A model generated the notes under the pieces. That model was not told the DNA's origin. It saw nothing but the letters and a program-made list of their open reading frames with translations, and searched no databases. The translations under genes were made by a program, and so were the position numbers. DNA of 64,000 nt from Tenacibaculum jejuense. GTDB lineage: Bacteria > Bacteroidota > Bacteroidia > Flavobacteriales > Flavobacteriaceae. Shown in pieces: positions 17,151 to 26,465 of the stretch. Location: NCBI RefSeq assembly GCF_900198195.1, contig NZ_LT899436.1:3563001-3627000 (forward strand), given 5' to 3'. How positions within the stretch are numbered: position 1 is the stretch's first letter; each line of letters starts with the position of its first letter.

Positions 17151-17522
17151 TTAATAGCTTGCTTCTTCTAAAGATTTAGATTTAATATAATTCTCTACTT
17201 CATCGTGAGGAATTTCTTCTACTTTTACTGTGAAATTCCCATTAGATGCTGAAATAATAATTTCCTCTTGAAAAGCACCTTGGAAAGTTCCGTGAACTTT
17301 ATAAGGAGTTGTTCCTTCACCTAAAGGTCCTGTCCATCCCATAACATCAACTTTTAATCCTCCAACGAAATGTGGATCTCTTACCAAATCAAATCCGTAA
17401 GAATAATTTTGAGCTTCTCCTTGAACATAAACACTGAAGAAACCAGGAGTTCCTAATCCAGTCCATACATACACTACTTTGCACTCGCTTTGAGTAACTG
17501 GTTCTTTACCGTAAAATCCCAT
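17151..17522 (-). CDS. Protein of unknown function, 123 aa, predicted all-beta
   Basis: I do not recognise this family. It has no signal peptide and no membrane helix, is rich in Gly, Val, Tyr and Phe, and alternates polar and hydrophobic residues as in a beta-sandwich (CKVVYVWTGLGTPGFFSVYV, VDVMGWTGPLGEGTTPYKV, EEIIISASNGNFTVKVEEI), ending in a short acidic helix. It has a single Cys at position 14. It is monocistronic: a terminator follows and the upstream 248 bp are non-coding, with a locally GC-rich, structured leader. A lectin-like or phage-tail-like fold is possible but unproven. Confidence 0.78.
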   Translation of the reverse strand: MGFYGKEPVTQSECKVVYVWTGLGTPGFFSVYVQGEAQNYSYGFDLVRDPHFVGGLKVDVMGWTGPLGEGTTPYKVHGTFQGAFQEEIIISASNGNFTVKVEEIPHDEVENYIKSKSLEEASY

Positions 17523-17554
17523 AATTTTGTTTTTTAATTCCCTACTCTATTTAT

Positions 17555-17612
17555 TTTTTGGCTTTTCAGGGGACGCCATCACTTTTCATAAAACAGTGGC
17601 CGCTGTGTATTG
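17555..17612 (-). other. GC-rich structured leader upstream of the 123-aa gene
   Basis: Within otherwise AT-rich DNA, this stretch holds GGGGACGCCATC, a potential hairpin with arms 17580-17586 and 17590-17598, and the near-palindrome CAGTGGCCGCTG at 17594-17605. It lies 33-90 bp before the ATG, so it could be a folded 5' leader or an operator. No known riboswitch signature was recognised. Confidence 0.3.
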
Positions 17613-17725
17613 ATTAGTTACTTCTAATTTATAAATTTAACCCGCTCAAAAACAAACAAATACCTTAAAAGCATATTATTTAGACTTTACCGTTTAATTT
17701 TTATTCTTAACCGAAGCGCATAAAA

Positions 17726-17749
17726 AACCTCTTGATTTCTCAAGAGGTT
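17726..17749 (-). terminator. Terminator after the M36 metalloprotease gene
   Basis: Perfect 10-bp stem (17726-17735 with 17740-17749), TTTC loop in plus orientation, followed on the minus strand by TTTTTTATG. Confidence 0.85.
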
Positions 17750-17770
17750 AAAAAATTAGTTCTCTACAAA

Positions 17771-20700
17771 CTATTTAACAATGAACTGTTTTACATCTGA
17801 TGCATATTCATTTTCAAGTCTCAACATGTAAACTCCAGATTCAAATCGATCGATATTTATAGATCTTCGATTTTTTAAAGGAGCCTGCTCAATTACCTGA
17901 CCTAACATATTAATAATAGTATATGTTGTATTTGATAGGTCTTTCTCTGATCCTCCTATTAAATTTAATAAATATCCTTTTTGTACTGGGTTTGGAGCTA
18001 TTGTTAATGAAGCTAAAATCCCTTCATCTTCATCTCCTAGAATATCAACTCTAGTACCAAAATCATTTGTAACTACTGCAGAAGAACTACTACAGCTACC
18101 TTCATAAATTCTAACATTTGTAAAAGTTGAATTATTTCCTGAACCACCATCATTATCGTTAATAAAGACTAAGCGATCCATTGTTCCGGTATAAGAATCT
18201 CCAACAGGAATTACATAGGTTGTTGTTCCACTTGTGTAATTATCAAAATTTGTAATTCCATAATTCTGCGTTCCATGTACTTTAAAATAACGTGTAGCTG
18301 TTAATGTATTATCATCTTCAAAACCAATTGCGTGAATTTCACCTTGAGAAGTACTACTAAATTCAAACTCTATTACTGTATTTGGTGTTACCGTGTAATC
18401 TAAAGGAATGAATTTCCATGTATTATTTGTTAACGTTAACGAAGCTCCACTGGATCCGATAGAAAAATCACCTGCTGAATCTTGATTAGAAAAAGGAGTT
18501 ATAGTAAAATCATTAAAGTTTAACGAAGTACACCCAGGATCTGGGTTACCTCCAGTATTTTCTCCAATCGTAATTGCATCTAAAGCTATATCACTTTGCC
18601 AACCTTGATTACCAGAACCTGTAACTACTATAAAACGTACTTGAGCTTTAGCTTCTCCTGCATAACTACTTAAATCGATATTAGCTGATTGCCATGTATT
18701 TCCTTGATTTCCAGTTTCTGTAAATACAGACACCCATTCACCATTATTTGCTCTAGCTTCAACTGTTAATGAATTTATCGTACTTCCAAACATATGATAT
18801 TCAAAAGAAAGACTAGGGTTAGTTAACGTACTAAAATTTAAACACGGTGAATTTAAAACTGCTCTTTTATTAGGAAAACCTGTACCATTTCCAGAAGCTT
18901 CTACATAAATATATGTATTTCCATCTGCTGCTGAACTTGGTCCTGTATTATTAGAAGGTGTACCATTAGCATCTCTTGTAAAATCTATATCATCACCAGT
19001 TGTCGCGTTTGTCCAGTCTCCAAAATTAGTTTCAAAACTCTCACTGAATGGAAAGTTTGTTATTTCTCCTGAACACTCATCTCCTCCTGGATTTGGATTA
19101 CCTCCATCACATGGATTTGTAAATGAAACTGTTTGGTCTGTTTGACCGTTTGAACCTCCGTTATTATTTTCATTAGCTCCTTCACCTACTCCTCTTTCAG
19201 CAAAAGCTTTCCAAATTAAACAGCTATACTGTCCTCCGTATAAATCTTGATCTGCTTGTAAAATTCCATCACGTCCAGAAACAAAACCAGGATTTGCTGC
19301 TGTATTTTTTAATCCTTCTATAACTAGAGCCATTGCAATATTATTACCACCAGTACCATTATAAAAATCAGGATCAAAACCTTCTTGGTCTATCAGTAAC
19401 CAAGTCATATCCCATAAAATAGTTGCAAAAGCATACCCAACTCCATGCGGTCTAGCTAAACCTCCTATATCAGCATAATCTGTATCGTTTATCGATCTGT
19501 CTGTAGAATACACTGTTGGTCTAATTCCTAATCCATCTAAACCTTGCCCTAAAACATATGTTCCAACTCCTCTTCTATCTGTTCCTTGATCACCTGCTTT
19601 CATTGTGAGCATTAATCCAAACCAATCAGACCAACCTTCTCCCATTTGCTCAGAACCTCCAAGAACATTGGAATTTCTTCCTCCAACTAATCGCGTGGAA
19701 ATACCATGTCCATATTCATGAGCTATTATAATATTATCAAAAGATCCATCTCTTCCTGGATTTGTTCTATTCCATAAAAACATTTGCATTCTTGGGTTAC
19801 TTCCATCTGGTGGTGTACCAAAGTTTGCATTATTAGTTCCACTTCCATCTTGAGAATCTGCATTTACAGAATCACTTCCTGCACCACCTCTTCCATAATT
19901 ATTTTCTTGAAAATTACCACTAGCTTCATCGAAACCATATTGATACCAAACATCATGCATAATGTTGTTCCAATAAAATAAATTTGTTGTAGAAGCACTT
20001 CTATATGAACTAGGAGCTTGATTCAAATTTACTGGAAAATCAAAATCTAATCCTGAACCTCCATTAGGTGAAGCTCCAGTTCCATTGTTTCCATTGGCAT
20101 CTTCTTGTGCCCAAACGTTATTTCCTCTGGTAATAGTGAACTCTGCTCCATTTGCTCCATTCGTATCATGCCATCCGAAAGGAGATGCGGTTGTGTTAGC
20201 AGGATCAACAACTATACTTCTACCTCCATCATCAGGGTTAATTAAAGGCATTGGATATACATTGTAAGAATCTGGAGCAAACATCATAGAAGTTTTTGCA
20301 TATGGAGCCATTACATGATTTTCTTCTTCTTTATGCTCTCTGTGTTTTAAAACGTGCGTATGATCATGATCTCCAAAGTTACATGAGATTACCCAGTTAT
20401 CTTCAGTAATAATGGTATTTGATGAAACATCAACAAAACTATTCCACCAATTTTGACCTCCTTCTTCATAAAGAGTTACATTCCAACACAAATGCAATTT
20501 CCCTTTATGAGAAACATATACTTTCTTTACAGTTATAGGTTCATTATCTTGAGTATTACCTGTGTTTAAATATTTACTAAAACTATCTCCTTCTGAAGAA
20601 CGACTTATCGTTTTTACTAGTCGTTGCGCAGGCTTCAAGTTATGAGCACGGATCACAGTGTTAATAGCTGCGTCTTCTCGTATTTGCCTTCCTCTATTTT

Positions 20701-21022
20701 GAGGAATTTTAGCAGCTAAACCAGTAATAAACTGATTCTTTTCGAAATTAATTTTACTATTAAATACCGACAAATTTGAAGTAGCATTAACAATAGGTAT
20801 CCCTTTATGATACTGAGTAACATAATAATGCGTAAGTCCTTTTTTAAGTGACGAAGCTGTACTTGTTACTTTCCATTCTTTAAAATCTGAAGAATTATTT
20901 TCGCTCTTTTTTTGAAGAGATTTAAAGTGTTGATCTAAAACACTTAAATCTTTAGTTGAGTTTTGGGAGTAACTTACTTGTAATGCTAGAAATAGCACTA
21001 CAACAACGTAGATTTTTTTCAT
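17771..21022 (-). CDS. Secreted M36 fungalysin-type metalloprotease with T9SS sorting domain
   Basis: A 1083-aa preproprotein. After a signal peptide (about residues 1-19) comes an FTP-type propeptide (to about 240), then the M36 catalytic domain with H435-EYG-H439 zinc motif and third ligand E462 in EGWSD. Residues about 650-825 form a MAM-like jelly-roll (FPFSESFETNFGDW ... DIALDAITI). Residues about 830-970 are a second beta domain. The last 80 are a T9SS type A sorting domain (LTIAPNPVQKG ... GVYMLRLENEYASDVKQFIVK). It should be exported by Sec, cross the outer membrane through T9SS and degrade extracellular protein. It has its own terminator. Confidence 0.93.
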   Translation of the reverse strand: MKKIYVVVVLFLALQVSYSQNSTKDLSVLDQHFKSLQKKSENNSSDFKEWKVTSTASSLKKGLTHYYVTQYHKGIPIVNATSNLSVFNSKINFEKNQFITGLAAKIPQNRGRQIREDAAINTVIRAHNLKPAQRLVKTISRSSEGDSFSKYLNTGNTQDNEPITVKKVYVSHKGKLHLCWNVTLYEEGGQNWWNSFVDVSSNTIITEDNWVISCNFGDHDHTHVLKHREHKEEENHVMAPYAKTSMMFAPDSYNVYPMPLINPDDGGRSIVVDPANTTASPFGWHDTNGANGAEFTITRGNNVWAQEDANGNNGTGASPNGGSGLDFDFPVNLNQAPSSYRSASTTNLFYWNNIMHDVWYQYGFDEASGNFQENNYGRGGAGSDSVNADSQDGSGTNNANFGTPPDGSNPRMQMFLWNRTNPGRDGSFDNIIIAHEYGHGISTRLVGGRNSNVLGGSEQMGEGWSDWFGLMLTMKAGDQGTDRRGVGTYVLGQGLDGLGIRPTVYSTDRSINDTDYADIGGLARPHGVGYAFATILWDMTWLLIDQEGFDPDFYNGTGGNNIAMALVIEGLKNTAANPGFVSGRDGILQADQDLYGGQYSCLIWKAFAERGVGEGANENNNGGSNGQTDQTVSFTNPCDGGNPNPGGDECSGEITNFPFSESFETNFGDWTNATTGDDIDFTRDANGTPSNNTGPSSAADGNTYIYVEASGNGTGFPNKRAVLNSPCLNFSTLTNPSLSFEYHMFGSTINSLTVEARANNGEWVSVFTETGNQGNTWQSANIDLSSYAGEAKAQVRFIVVTGSGNQGWQSDIALDAITIGENTGGNPDPGCTSLNFNDFTITPFSNQDSAGDFSIGSSGASLTLTNNTWKFIPLDYTVTPNTVIEFEFSSTSQGEIHAIGFEDDNTLTATRYFKVHGTQNYGITNFDNYTSGTTTYVIPVGDSYTGTMDRLVFINDNDGGSGNNSTFTNVRIYEGSCSSSSAVVTNDFGTRVDILGDEDEGILASLTIAPNPVQKGYLLNLIGGSEKDLSNTTYTIINMLGQVIEQAPLKNRRSINIDRFESGVYMLRLENEYASDVKQFIVK

Positions 21023-21184
21023 TTTGTTTTAATTTTGAAAGGTTAACTTATTCTAAAAATATCAAAATCAATCCTTTAAAAATAATTTACTTTCAAAACC
21101 AACAAAAAAGACAAAACTGTTTTATTTTAACTTAATTTTTTAAAAATTTAACAAAAACAACGTTAAAAAAACATTTATTTAAAA

Positions 21185-22786
21185 TTATTCTTTTCTCACC
21201 TGTTTTAAACTCAATAAATCAATTGGGTTTATACCTAAATTTTTCACATTCTTTCTTGAAAACCGAATTACCTCATCATAATATAATGGTATCACTGGTG
21301 ATTCTTTAATTATAATGCTATCCATTTCTTGATATAAACGATAGCGATGAATAGTATTCGTTTCTTTGATTGCTAATTGATACAAAGAATCAAATGCCTG
21401 ATTTTTAAAATGTGTATAATTTGGTCCATTAGGAGTGAAATTTTTACTGTAGAACAGTGATAAATAGTTTTCTGCATCAGGATAATCTGCTATCCAACTA
21501 GCTCTAAATATAGGAAGTTTACCATTGGCTTTTCCTTGTCGTAAAGTAGACGGTAAAATCACTTCTACTTTAACATCTAAACCTATATTTTGTAATTCTC
21601 GTTGAATGAATTCACATAAATCTAAATAATTACTATTTGTAGTAATTGTTATTATTACTTCTTTTTTCCCTGTAGACTTTTTAAAATCATTTACAAGTTG
21701 TTTCGCTTTTTCAGGTTGATATGTATAACCTTTAATTCCTGAAAACGATGGTAATCCTTTAGGAATAAAACCATGAATAGCTGGTTCCCCAATATTATTA
21801 CGTAAAAATTTCATCATTTTTACTCTATCAAAACCATAATTAATTGCTTTTCTAATTAACCTTGATTTTGTGGGATACTCATCTGCTACATCCATGTAAA
21901 CTCCTAAATACTCTGTATTTAAATATGCCCCTTTTTGCATATTTACTTTAGCTTTATATTTTTCTTGTAAAGTACCATCTGTAGCTAAAATTTCATCTTT
22001 ATAAGAAGCATCTAAACTTTTCATAAAGTCAATATTCCCTTGAATAAACTGTAAAAACTCATTTTGTTTATCAGGTAAAAAAGTAACAGCTACTGCTTCT
22101 AAATACGGCAAAGAATTTCCTTCTTTATCTTTTTCAAAATATTTTTCGTTTTTTCTTAAAACTAACTTGGTATTTTCTACCCATAATTTGAATTGAAAAG
22201 GTCCTGTTCCTATAGGATTTGACCTAAAATCATTTTTAAAAAAATCTATAGCTTCCTCAGGAACTACTGAGCAATACTTCATACTTAACAAACCTAAAAA
22301 AGGTGGGAAAGGTTGTTTTAATTCTATTTTAAATATGGAATCATTTATTGCTTTTAAATTATCTACATGTTGTAAAACCCATCTACCTGGAGAAGCAACT
22401 TTTTCATCTAATAATCTACGAAATGAATACTCAAAATCTTTAGCTACTACTTTTCTTGTTTTACGATCACCAAAAAGTTTATGTTTATGAAAATAAACAT
22501 CGTTTCGTAATATAAATGTATACGTTAATCCATCTTCAGTTATAGTCCAACTCTTTGCTATGTCTGGTTTTACTTTTAAACTATCATTTAATTGCACTAA
22601 ACCATTAAATAACTGATGAACTCCCCATATATTAGGCTGATCTTTTGCAAAAGCCGGATCTAAAGAAGAAATATTAGAATGCTCATTATAACGAAATACT
22701 TGATCATCTTTAAACTTAGAAGATTCATTCTTACAAGATCCTAAAAACACACATAATAATAGTATAAAACTATTTCTCAAAACCAT
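21185..22786 (-). CDS. Oligopeptide/dipeptide-binding lipoprotein (SBP_bac_5)
   Basis: A 533-aa solute-binding lipoprotein (lipobox FLGSC, C18) of the OppA/DppA group. Family features include the N-terminal SLDPAFAKDQPN, LVQLNDSLKVKPDIAKSWTITEDGLTYTFILR, VAKDFEYSFRRL, and the hinge segment SNPIGTGPFQF. It would bind peptides in the periplasm for an ABC importer, but no permease or ATPase gene is adjacent. It overlaps the ABM monooxygenase gene by 17 bp and is the last gene of a three-gene operon. A non-transport role, such as peptide sensing, is possible. Confidence 0.9.
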   Translation of the reverse strand: MVLRNSFILLLCVFLGSCKNESSKFKDDQVFRYNEHSNISSLDPAFAKDQPNIWGVHQLFNGLVQLNDSLKVKPDIAKSWTITEDGLTYTFILRNDVYFHKHKLFGDRKTRKVVAKDFEYSFRRLLDEKVASPGRWVLQHVDNLKAINDSIFKIELKQPFPPFLGLLSMKYCSVVPEEAIDFFKNDFRSNPIGTGPFQFKLWVENTKLVLRKNEKYFEKDKEGNSLPYLEAVAVTFLPDKQNEFLQFIQGNIDFMKSLDASYKDEILATDGTLQEKYKAKVNMQKGAYLNTEYLGVYMDVADEYPTKSRLIRKAINYGFDRVKMMKFLRNNIGEPAIHGFIPKGLPSFSGIKGYTYQPEKAKQLVNDFKKSTGKKEVIITITTNSNYLDLCEFIQRELQNIGLDVKVEVILPSTLRQGKANGKLPIFRASWIADYPDAENYLSLFYSKNFTPNGPNYTHFKNQAFDSLYQLAIKETNTIHRYRLYQEMDSIIIKESPVIPLYYDEVIRFSRKNVKNLGINPIDLLSLKQVRKE

Positions 22787-23087
22787 ATTCTCGTTCTACT
22801 TTACATATTCGTAATTGGTATTGTTGATACCATTTTTGTCGTCCCATTTCCCTAGCATATGTATGTTCTACATTATTTTTCCATTTAGATATAGCTTCTA
22901 AACTTTTCCAATACGACACTGTAATACCAATTTCACTTCGGGCAGATTCTATACCTAAATACCCTTCTTGTTCTTTAGCTAAATTATCCATCTTCTCTGC
23001 CATTTCTTGATATCCTTCTATATTATCAGTTAATATTGTTGTGAATATTACTGCGTAATATGGTGCTGTGAAAATTTTCGCTATCAT
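22770..23087 (-). CDS. Antibiotic biosynthesis monooxygenase (ABM) domain protein
   Basis: A 105-aa ferredoxin-like alpha-beta protein of the ABM family: YYAVIFTTILTDNIEGYQEMAEKMDNLAKEQEGYLGIESARSE split over the first two strands and helix, then TVSYWKSLEAISKWKNNVEH. ABM proteins include quinone monooxygenases, haem-degrading enzymes and many uncharacterised dimers. The EGYLGIESAR segment is typical of the subgroup with unknown function. It overlaps the GNAT gene by 4 bp (ATGA) and the peptide-binding lipoprotein by 17 bp. Confidence 0.88.
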   Translation of the reverse strand: MIAKIFTAPYYAVIFTTILTDNIEGYQEMAEKMDNLAKEQEGYLGIESARSEIGITVSYWKSLEAISKWKNNVEHTYAREMGRQKWYQQYQLRICKVEREYGFEK

Positions 23088-23590
23088 AATTTTAATTCGT
23101 ATTTAGTTTCAGGTAAGCCAATGTCTTTACTAACAAATTGATGCACTGGTTTAAAATTTAATTTTTCTAAAATTTTGGCTGAGGCTATGTTTTCATTTAC
23201 AACATTACCAATCAGCTTTGTCATTTTTATTTGTTTAGCATATACTATTAATCCTTCACAAATTTCATATCCAAATCCATTCCCCCAATACTCTCTAATA
23301 AATCGATATCCTATTTCATCTTCATTTTGTTCATCTTTAACTAGCGCAACTGTTCCTAAAAAATTCTTAGTTTTTTTATCTTCAATTGCATAAATCCAAA
23401 AATCATTATTCGGCAATGTATATTTAGCTATTACTTCTTTTAAATTCTGCTGAACACCTTCATAAGTATCAACTTCTCCTGTAGCATATTTTAAAACTAA
23501 AGGATCACTTTGTAATTTATAATATCCTTCTATATCTTCTAATTTTAGATATCTAACTTCTAGTCTTTCAGTTTCAAAAATCATTTTCAA
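23084..23590 (-). CDS. GNAT-family N-acetyltransferase
   Basis: A 168-aa RimJ/RimL-type acetyltransferase: ETERLEVRYLKLEDIEGYYKLQSDPLVLKYATG at the N-terminus, acetyl-CoA loop region YRFIREYWGNGFGYEICEGLI, and terminal NENIASAKILEKLNFKPV. It could acetylate a protein N-terminus or a small amine; the substrate is unknown. It starts the operon with the ABM and peptide-binding genes and is divergent from mtaB, with only 34 bp between the start codons. Confidence 0.88.
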   Translation of the reverse strand: MKMIFETERLEVRYLKLEDIEGYYKLQSDPLVLKYATGEVDTYEGVQQNLKEVIAKYTLPNNDFWIYAIEDKKTKNFLGTVALVKDEQNEDEIGYRFIREYWGNGFGYEICEGLIVYAKQIKMTKLIGNVVNENIASAKILEKLNFKPVHQFVSKDIGLPETKYELKL

Positions 23591-23595
23591 TATTG

Positions 23596-23603
23596 TACTT
23601 TTG
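23596..23603 (+). promoter_or_regulatory. -7 promoter element of mtaB
   Basis: TACTTTTG, an exact TAnnTTTG box, lies 21 bp before the ATG at 23625. The TTG at 23601 that opens the longest frame is inside this box, which rules it out as a start. Confidence 0.7.
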
Positions 23604-23624
23604 CAATCGGTTAAATGTACAAGA

Positions 23625-24959
23625 ATGAATGCGGAAAAAAAAGTAGCTTTTTACACATTAGGTTGTAAACTAAATTTCTCTGAAACTTCTACTATCGCTA
23701 GAAACTTTGTTAACGAAGGTTTTGAACGCGTTGAATTTGAAGAAAAAGCTGATATATATGTAATTAACACTTGCTCTGTAACAGATAATGCAGACAAGCG
23801 ATTTAAGACAATTGTTAAGTCTGCACTTAAACAAAATGACGAAGCTTTTTTAATTGCTGTAGGTTGTTATGCGCAATTAAAGCCTGAAGAATTAGCAGCT
23901 GTAGATGGTGTTGACCTAGTTTTGGGTGCTACTGAAAAATTTAATGTAACTAGTTACATCAATGATTTAACAAAAAATGATGTCGGAGAAGTTCATTCAT
24001 GTGAAATAGAAGATGCTGATTTTTATGTTGGTTCTTATTCAATTGGAGACAGAACTCGTGCTTTCTTAAAAGTACAAGACGGATGTGATTATAAGTGTAC
24101 TTATTGTACCATTCCCTTAGCTAGAGGAATTTCTAGAAGCGATACTTTAGAAAACGTTTTAAAAAATGCTAAAGAAATTTCTGAAAGAGGAATTAAAGAA
24201 ATTGTACTTACTGGAGTAAATATTGGTGACTACGGTAAGGGAGAATTCGGAAATAAAAAACACGAACACACATTTTTAGAATTAGTTCAAGCATTAGATA
24301 AAGTTGAAGGAATTCACAGATTACGCATTTCATCAATCGAACCAAACCTATTGAAAGATGAAACAATAGAATTTGTTTCTAAATCAGATACTTTTGTACC
24401 TCACTTTCATATTCCTTTACAATCTGGTAGTGATGAATTACTAAAGAAAATGAAACGTCGTTACTTACGTAAAGTATACACCAATCGTGTTGCTAAAATA
24501 CGTGAAGTAATGCCACATGCTTGTATTGGTGTAGATGTAATTGTTGGTTTTCCTGGAGAAACTGATGAACTTTTCTTAGAAACATATAATTATTTATCTG
24601 AATTAGAAATTTCTTATTTACACGTATTTACCTATTCTGAAAGAGCGAATACAGAAGCTGTTGAAATGGATGGTGTAGTGCCAAAAAATGTTAGAGCCAA
24701 ACGTAGTAAAATGTTACGTGGACTTTCTGTAAAAAAACGTAGAGCTTTCTACGAGAGTCAGATAGGGAATACATTATCTGTTTTATTCGAAGGTGAAAAC
24801 AAAGAAGGATACATTCATGGTTTTACTGAAAACTATGTGAAAGTAAAAGCACCTTGGAACCCTGAATTAGTTAATACTATTCATAATGTAAAGCTAACGA
24901 AAATTGATGAAGACGGATTAGTTCGTTTTGATTTTGTTGATACGGAAGTTATTCATTAA
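23625..24959 (+). CDS. mtaB: tRNA ms2t6A methylthiotransferase MtaB
   Basis: MtaB is a radical-SAM enzyme that converts t6A37 to ms2t6A37 in ANN-decoding tRNAs. With the ATG at 23625 it is 444 aa. The N-terminal UPF0004 domain has cysteines C14, C50 and C81 for the auxiliary cluster; the radical-SAM motif is C154-DYK-C158-TY-C161. A TRAM domain occupies the C-terminal 60 residues (LSVLFEGENKEGYIHGFTENYV). The first frame Met equivalent at 23601 was rejected because it sits in the promoter. A YciO/Sua5-type gene at 63332 may relate to the t6A step upstream. Confidence 0.95.
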   Translation: MNAEKKVAFYTLGCKLNFSETSTIARNFVNEGFERVEFEEKADIYVINTCSVTDNADKRFKTIVKSALKQNDEAFLIAVGCYAQLKPEELAAVDGVDLVLGATEKFNVTSYINDLTKNDVGEVHSCEIEDADFYVGSYSIGDRTRAFLKVQDGCDYKCTYCTIPLARGISRSDTLENVLKNAKEISERGIKEIVLTGVNIGDYGKGEFGNKKHEHTFLELVQALDKVEGIHRLRISSIEPNLLKDETIEFVSKSDTFVPHFHIPLQSGSDELLKKMKRRYLRKVYTNRVAKIREVMPHACIGVDVIVGFPGETDELFLETYNYLSELEISYLHVFTYSERANTEAVEMDGVVPKNVRAKRSKMLRGLSVKKRRAFYESQIGNTLSVLFEGENKEGYIHGFTENYVKVKAPWNPELVNTIHNVKLTKIDEDGLVRFDFVDTEVIH

Positions 24960-25001
24960 ATTGTTTCCACATAAAATCAAAAAACACCTCAATATAACAT
25001 T

Positions 25002-25766
25002 ATGAAAATATTTTTTCTATCTGTTTTTTTATTCGCTTTAAGTTGTGGCGCTCCGAAAGGAGATACCAATAAAACTGAATCGAATTCAGAAAAAGAGACT
25101 CACGAAGTAGCTCCACCTAGCGTTGATAAAAAAGAAATCGAAGTAAATCTTTACAATAGACAATTAGTGTTGGTTCTAAATGATCCTAAACGAGAAGATA
25201 AAACTAAGGAGTTCTTAAAAAATAGTGGTGTTCAATGGAAAAAGAAGGTTTTTGATAATGGAACGTCAAAAATTGCAGTTGTTGAAATACCAAATGACAA
25301 ATATGATTTTTGGTTAAATGCTCTTGGAAATTCTAGTGAATTTAAAACGGTAAAAGTAAATGCTGAAAATGTAGTTGAAGATCTTATCAAAAAAGAAGAA
25401 AACACTTTGTTATCTATGAGAAAAACTGGGTGTTTTGGAGACTGTCCTACCTACGATATTACTATTGACAAACAAGGTATTGTTTCATATAATGGGAAAC
25501 AATATGTATTACAAAAAGGTAAAAAAGAATTCCAACTAACTGAAAAAGAATTAGAAACAATAAATAACAAATTAAACAAAAAGAAATTTTCTTCTTTTAA
25601 TGATGTTTACGATAATCCTAAAATAATGGATTTGGCTTCAACTCATATTTTACATGATGGTAAACAAGTTACAATTCGATTATGGAACGATGATGTTCCT
25701 GACGAATTAATTGACTTACATGAATATATAGAAGGTATTTTATTAAAAAAGAAATTCTTTGAATAA
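25002..25766 (+). CDS. DUF6438 lipoprotein
   Basis: A 254-aa lipoprotein (lipobox FALSC, C15). An Asn/Ser/Glu-rich linker follows, then a region of about 75 residues (NLYNRQLVLVLNDPKREDKTKEF split at the helix) and a C-terminal DUF6438 domain marked by MRKTGCFGDCPTYDITIDKQG and SYNGKQYV. The paired Cys in GCFGDCP are the signature of the family, whose function is unknown. It lies 42 bp after mtaB and 8 bp before an alpha/beta hydrolase gene, probably in one transcript. Confidence 0.82.
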   Translation: MKIFFLSVFLFALSCGAPKGDTNKTESNSEKETHEVAPPSVDKKEIEVNLYNRQLVLVLNDPKREDKTKEFLKNSGVQWKKKVFDNGTSKIAVVEIPNDKYDFWLNALGNSSEFKTVKVNAENVVEDLIKKEENTLLSMRKTGCFGDCPTYDITIDKQGIVSYNGKQYVLQKGKKEFQLTEKELETINNKLNKKKFSSFNDVYDNPKIMDLASTHILHDGKQVTIRLWNDDVPDELIDLHEYIEGILLKKKFFE

Positions 25767-25774
25767 AAAACGAT

Positions 25775-26434
25775 ATGGAAAAAACTCATTTGTATTTCGT
25801 TCCAGGTTTAGCTGCAAACACGAAAATATTTGAGTACTTAGATTTACCGAAAGAAAATTTTGAAACCCATTTTTTGGAATGGATTTTGCCTTTATCTGTT
25901 GAAGAAACCATAGAGAGTTATGCTAAACGCATGTGCGAATCTATAAAGCATGATAACCCAATTTTGGTAGGCGTTTCTTTTGGAGGAGTTATGGTACAAG
26001 AAATGAGCAAACAAAAAGACTGTAAAAAGGTGATTATTATTTCTAGTATGAAAAGTAATAAAGAATTACCAACCAGATTAAAACTTGCTCAAAAAACTAA
26101 GGCTTACAAATTGTTTCCGACTAAAATAGTCGAAAACATTGAAGATTATGAACATCTGTTCTTTGGAGATTATTTAAAGAAAAGAGCAGAATTATATAAA
26201 ATGTATTTATCAATCCGTAATGCAGATTATTTGGAGTGGGCAATTCATAATGTTTTGAATTGGCAGCAAGATTACGAACTAGAAGACATTGTTCATATTC
26301 ATGGAAATAAAGATGAAGTATTTCCAATTAAACATATTAAAAACGCTATAGAAGTGGATAATGGTACTCACATTATGATTTTAAATAAAGCTAAAACTAT
26401 TTCTAAAATTTTGGCTGAAAAATGCGAGTATTAA
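25775..26434 (+). CDS. Alpha/beta hydrolase
   Basis: A 219-aa cytoplasmic hydrolase with a compact lid. The nucleophile elbow is GV-S68-FGG, the acid is the Asp in HIHGNKDEVFP, and the His lies in NGTHIMIL. The oxyanion strand reads LYFVPGLAANTKIF. It is too small to be a lipase with a large cap. It probably acts as an esterase or thioesterase of unknown substrate. It follows the DUF6438 gene by 8 bp and precedes the lytic transglycosylase gene by 31 bp. Confidence 0.85.
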   Translation: MEKTHLYFVPGLAANTKIFEYLDLPKENFETHFLEWILPLSVEETIESYAKRMCESIKHDNPILVGVSFGGVMVQEMSKQKDCKKVIIISSMKSNKELPTRLKLAQKTKAYKLFPTKIVENIEDYEHLFFGDYLKKRAELYKMYLSIRNADYLEWAIHNVLNWQQDYELEDIVHIHGNKDEVFPIKHIKNAIEVDNGTHIMILNKAKTISKILAEKCEY

Positions 26435-26465
26435 TTTCACTTTTAATTAAAATATAAACATATTT

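Noticed and set aside
21023..21184. Possible terminator after the M36 gene's upstream neighbour (AT-rich repeats around 21131-21160)
   Set aside because: The pairing is imperfect and made only of A/T runs, so I could not separate it from chance.
23601..23624. Extended TTG start of mtaB
   Set aside because: The TTG is inside the TACTTTTG promoter box, and the ATG at 23625 gives the usual protein start.
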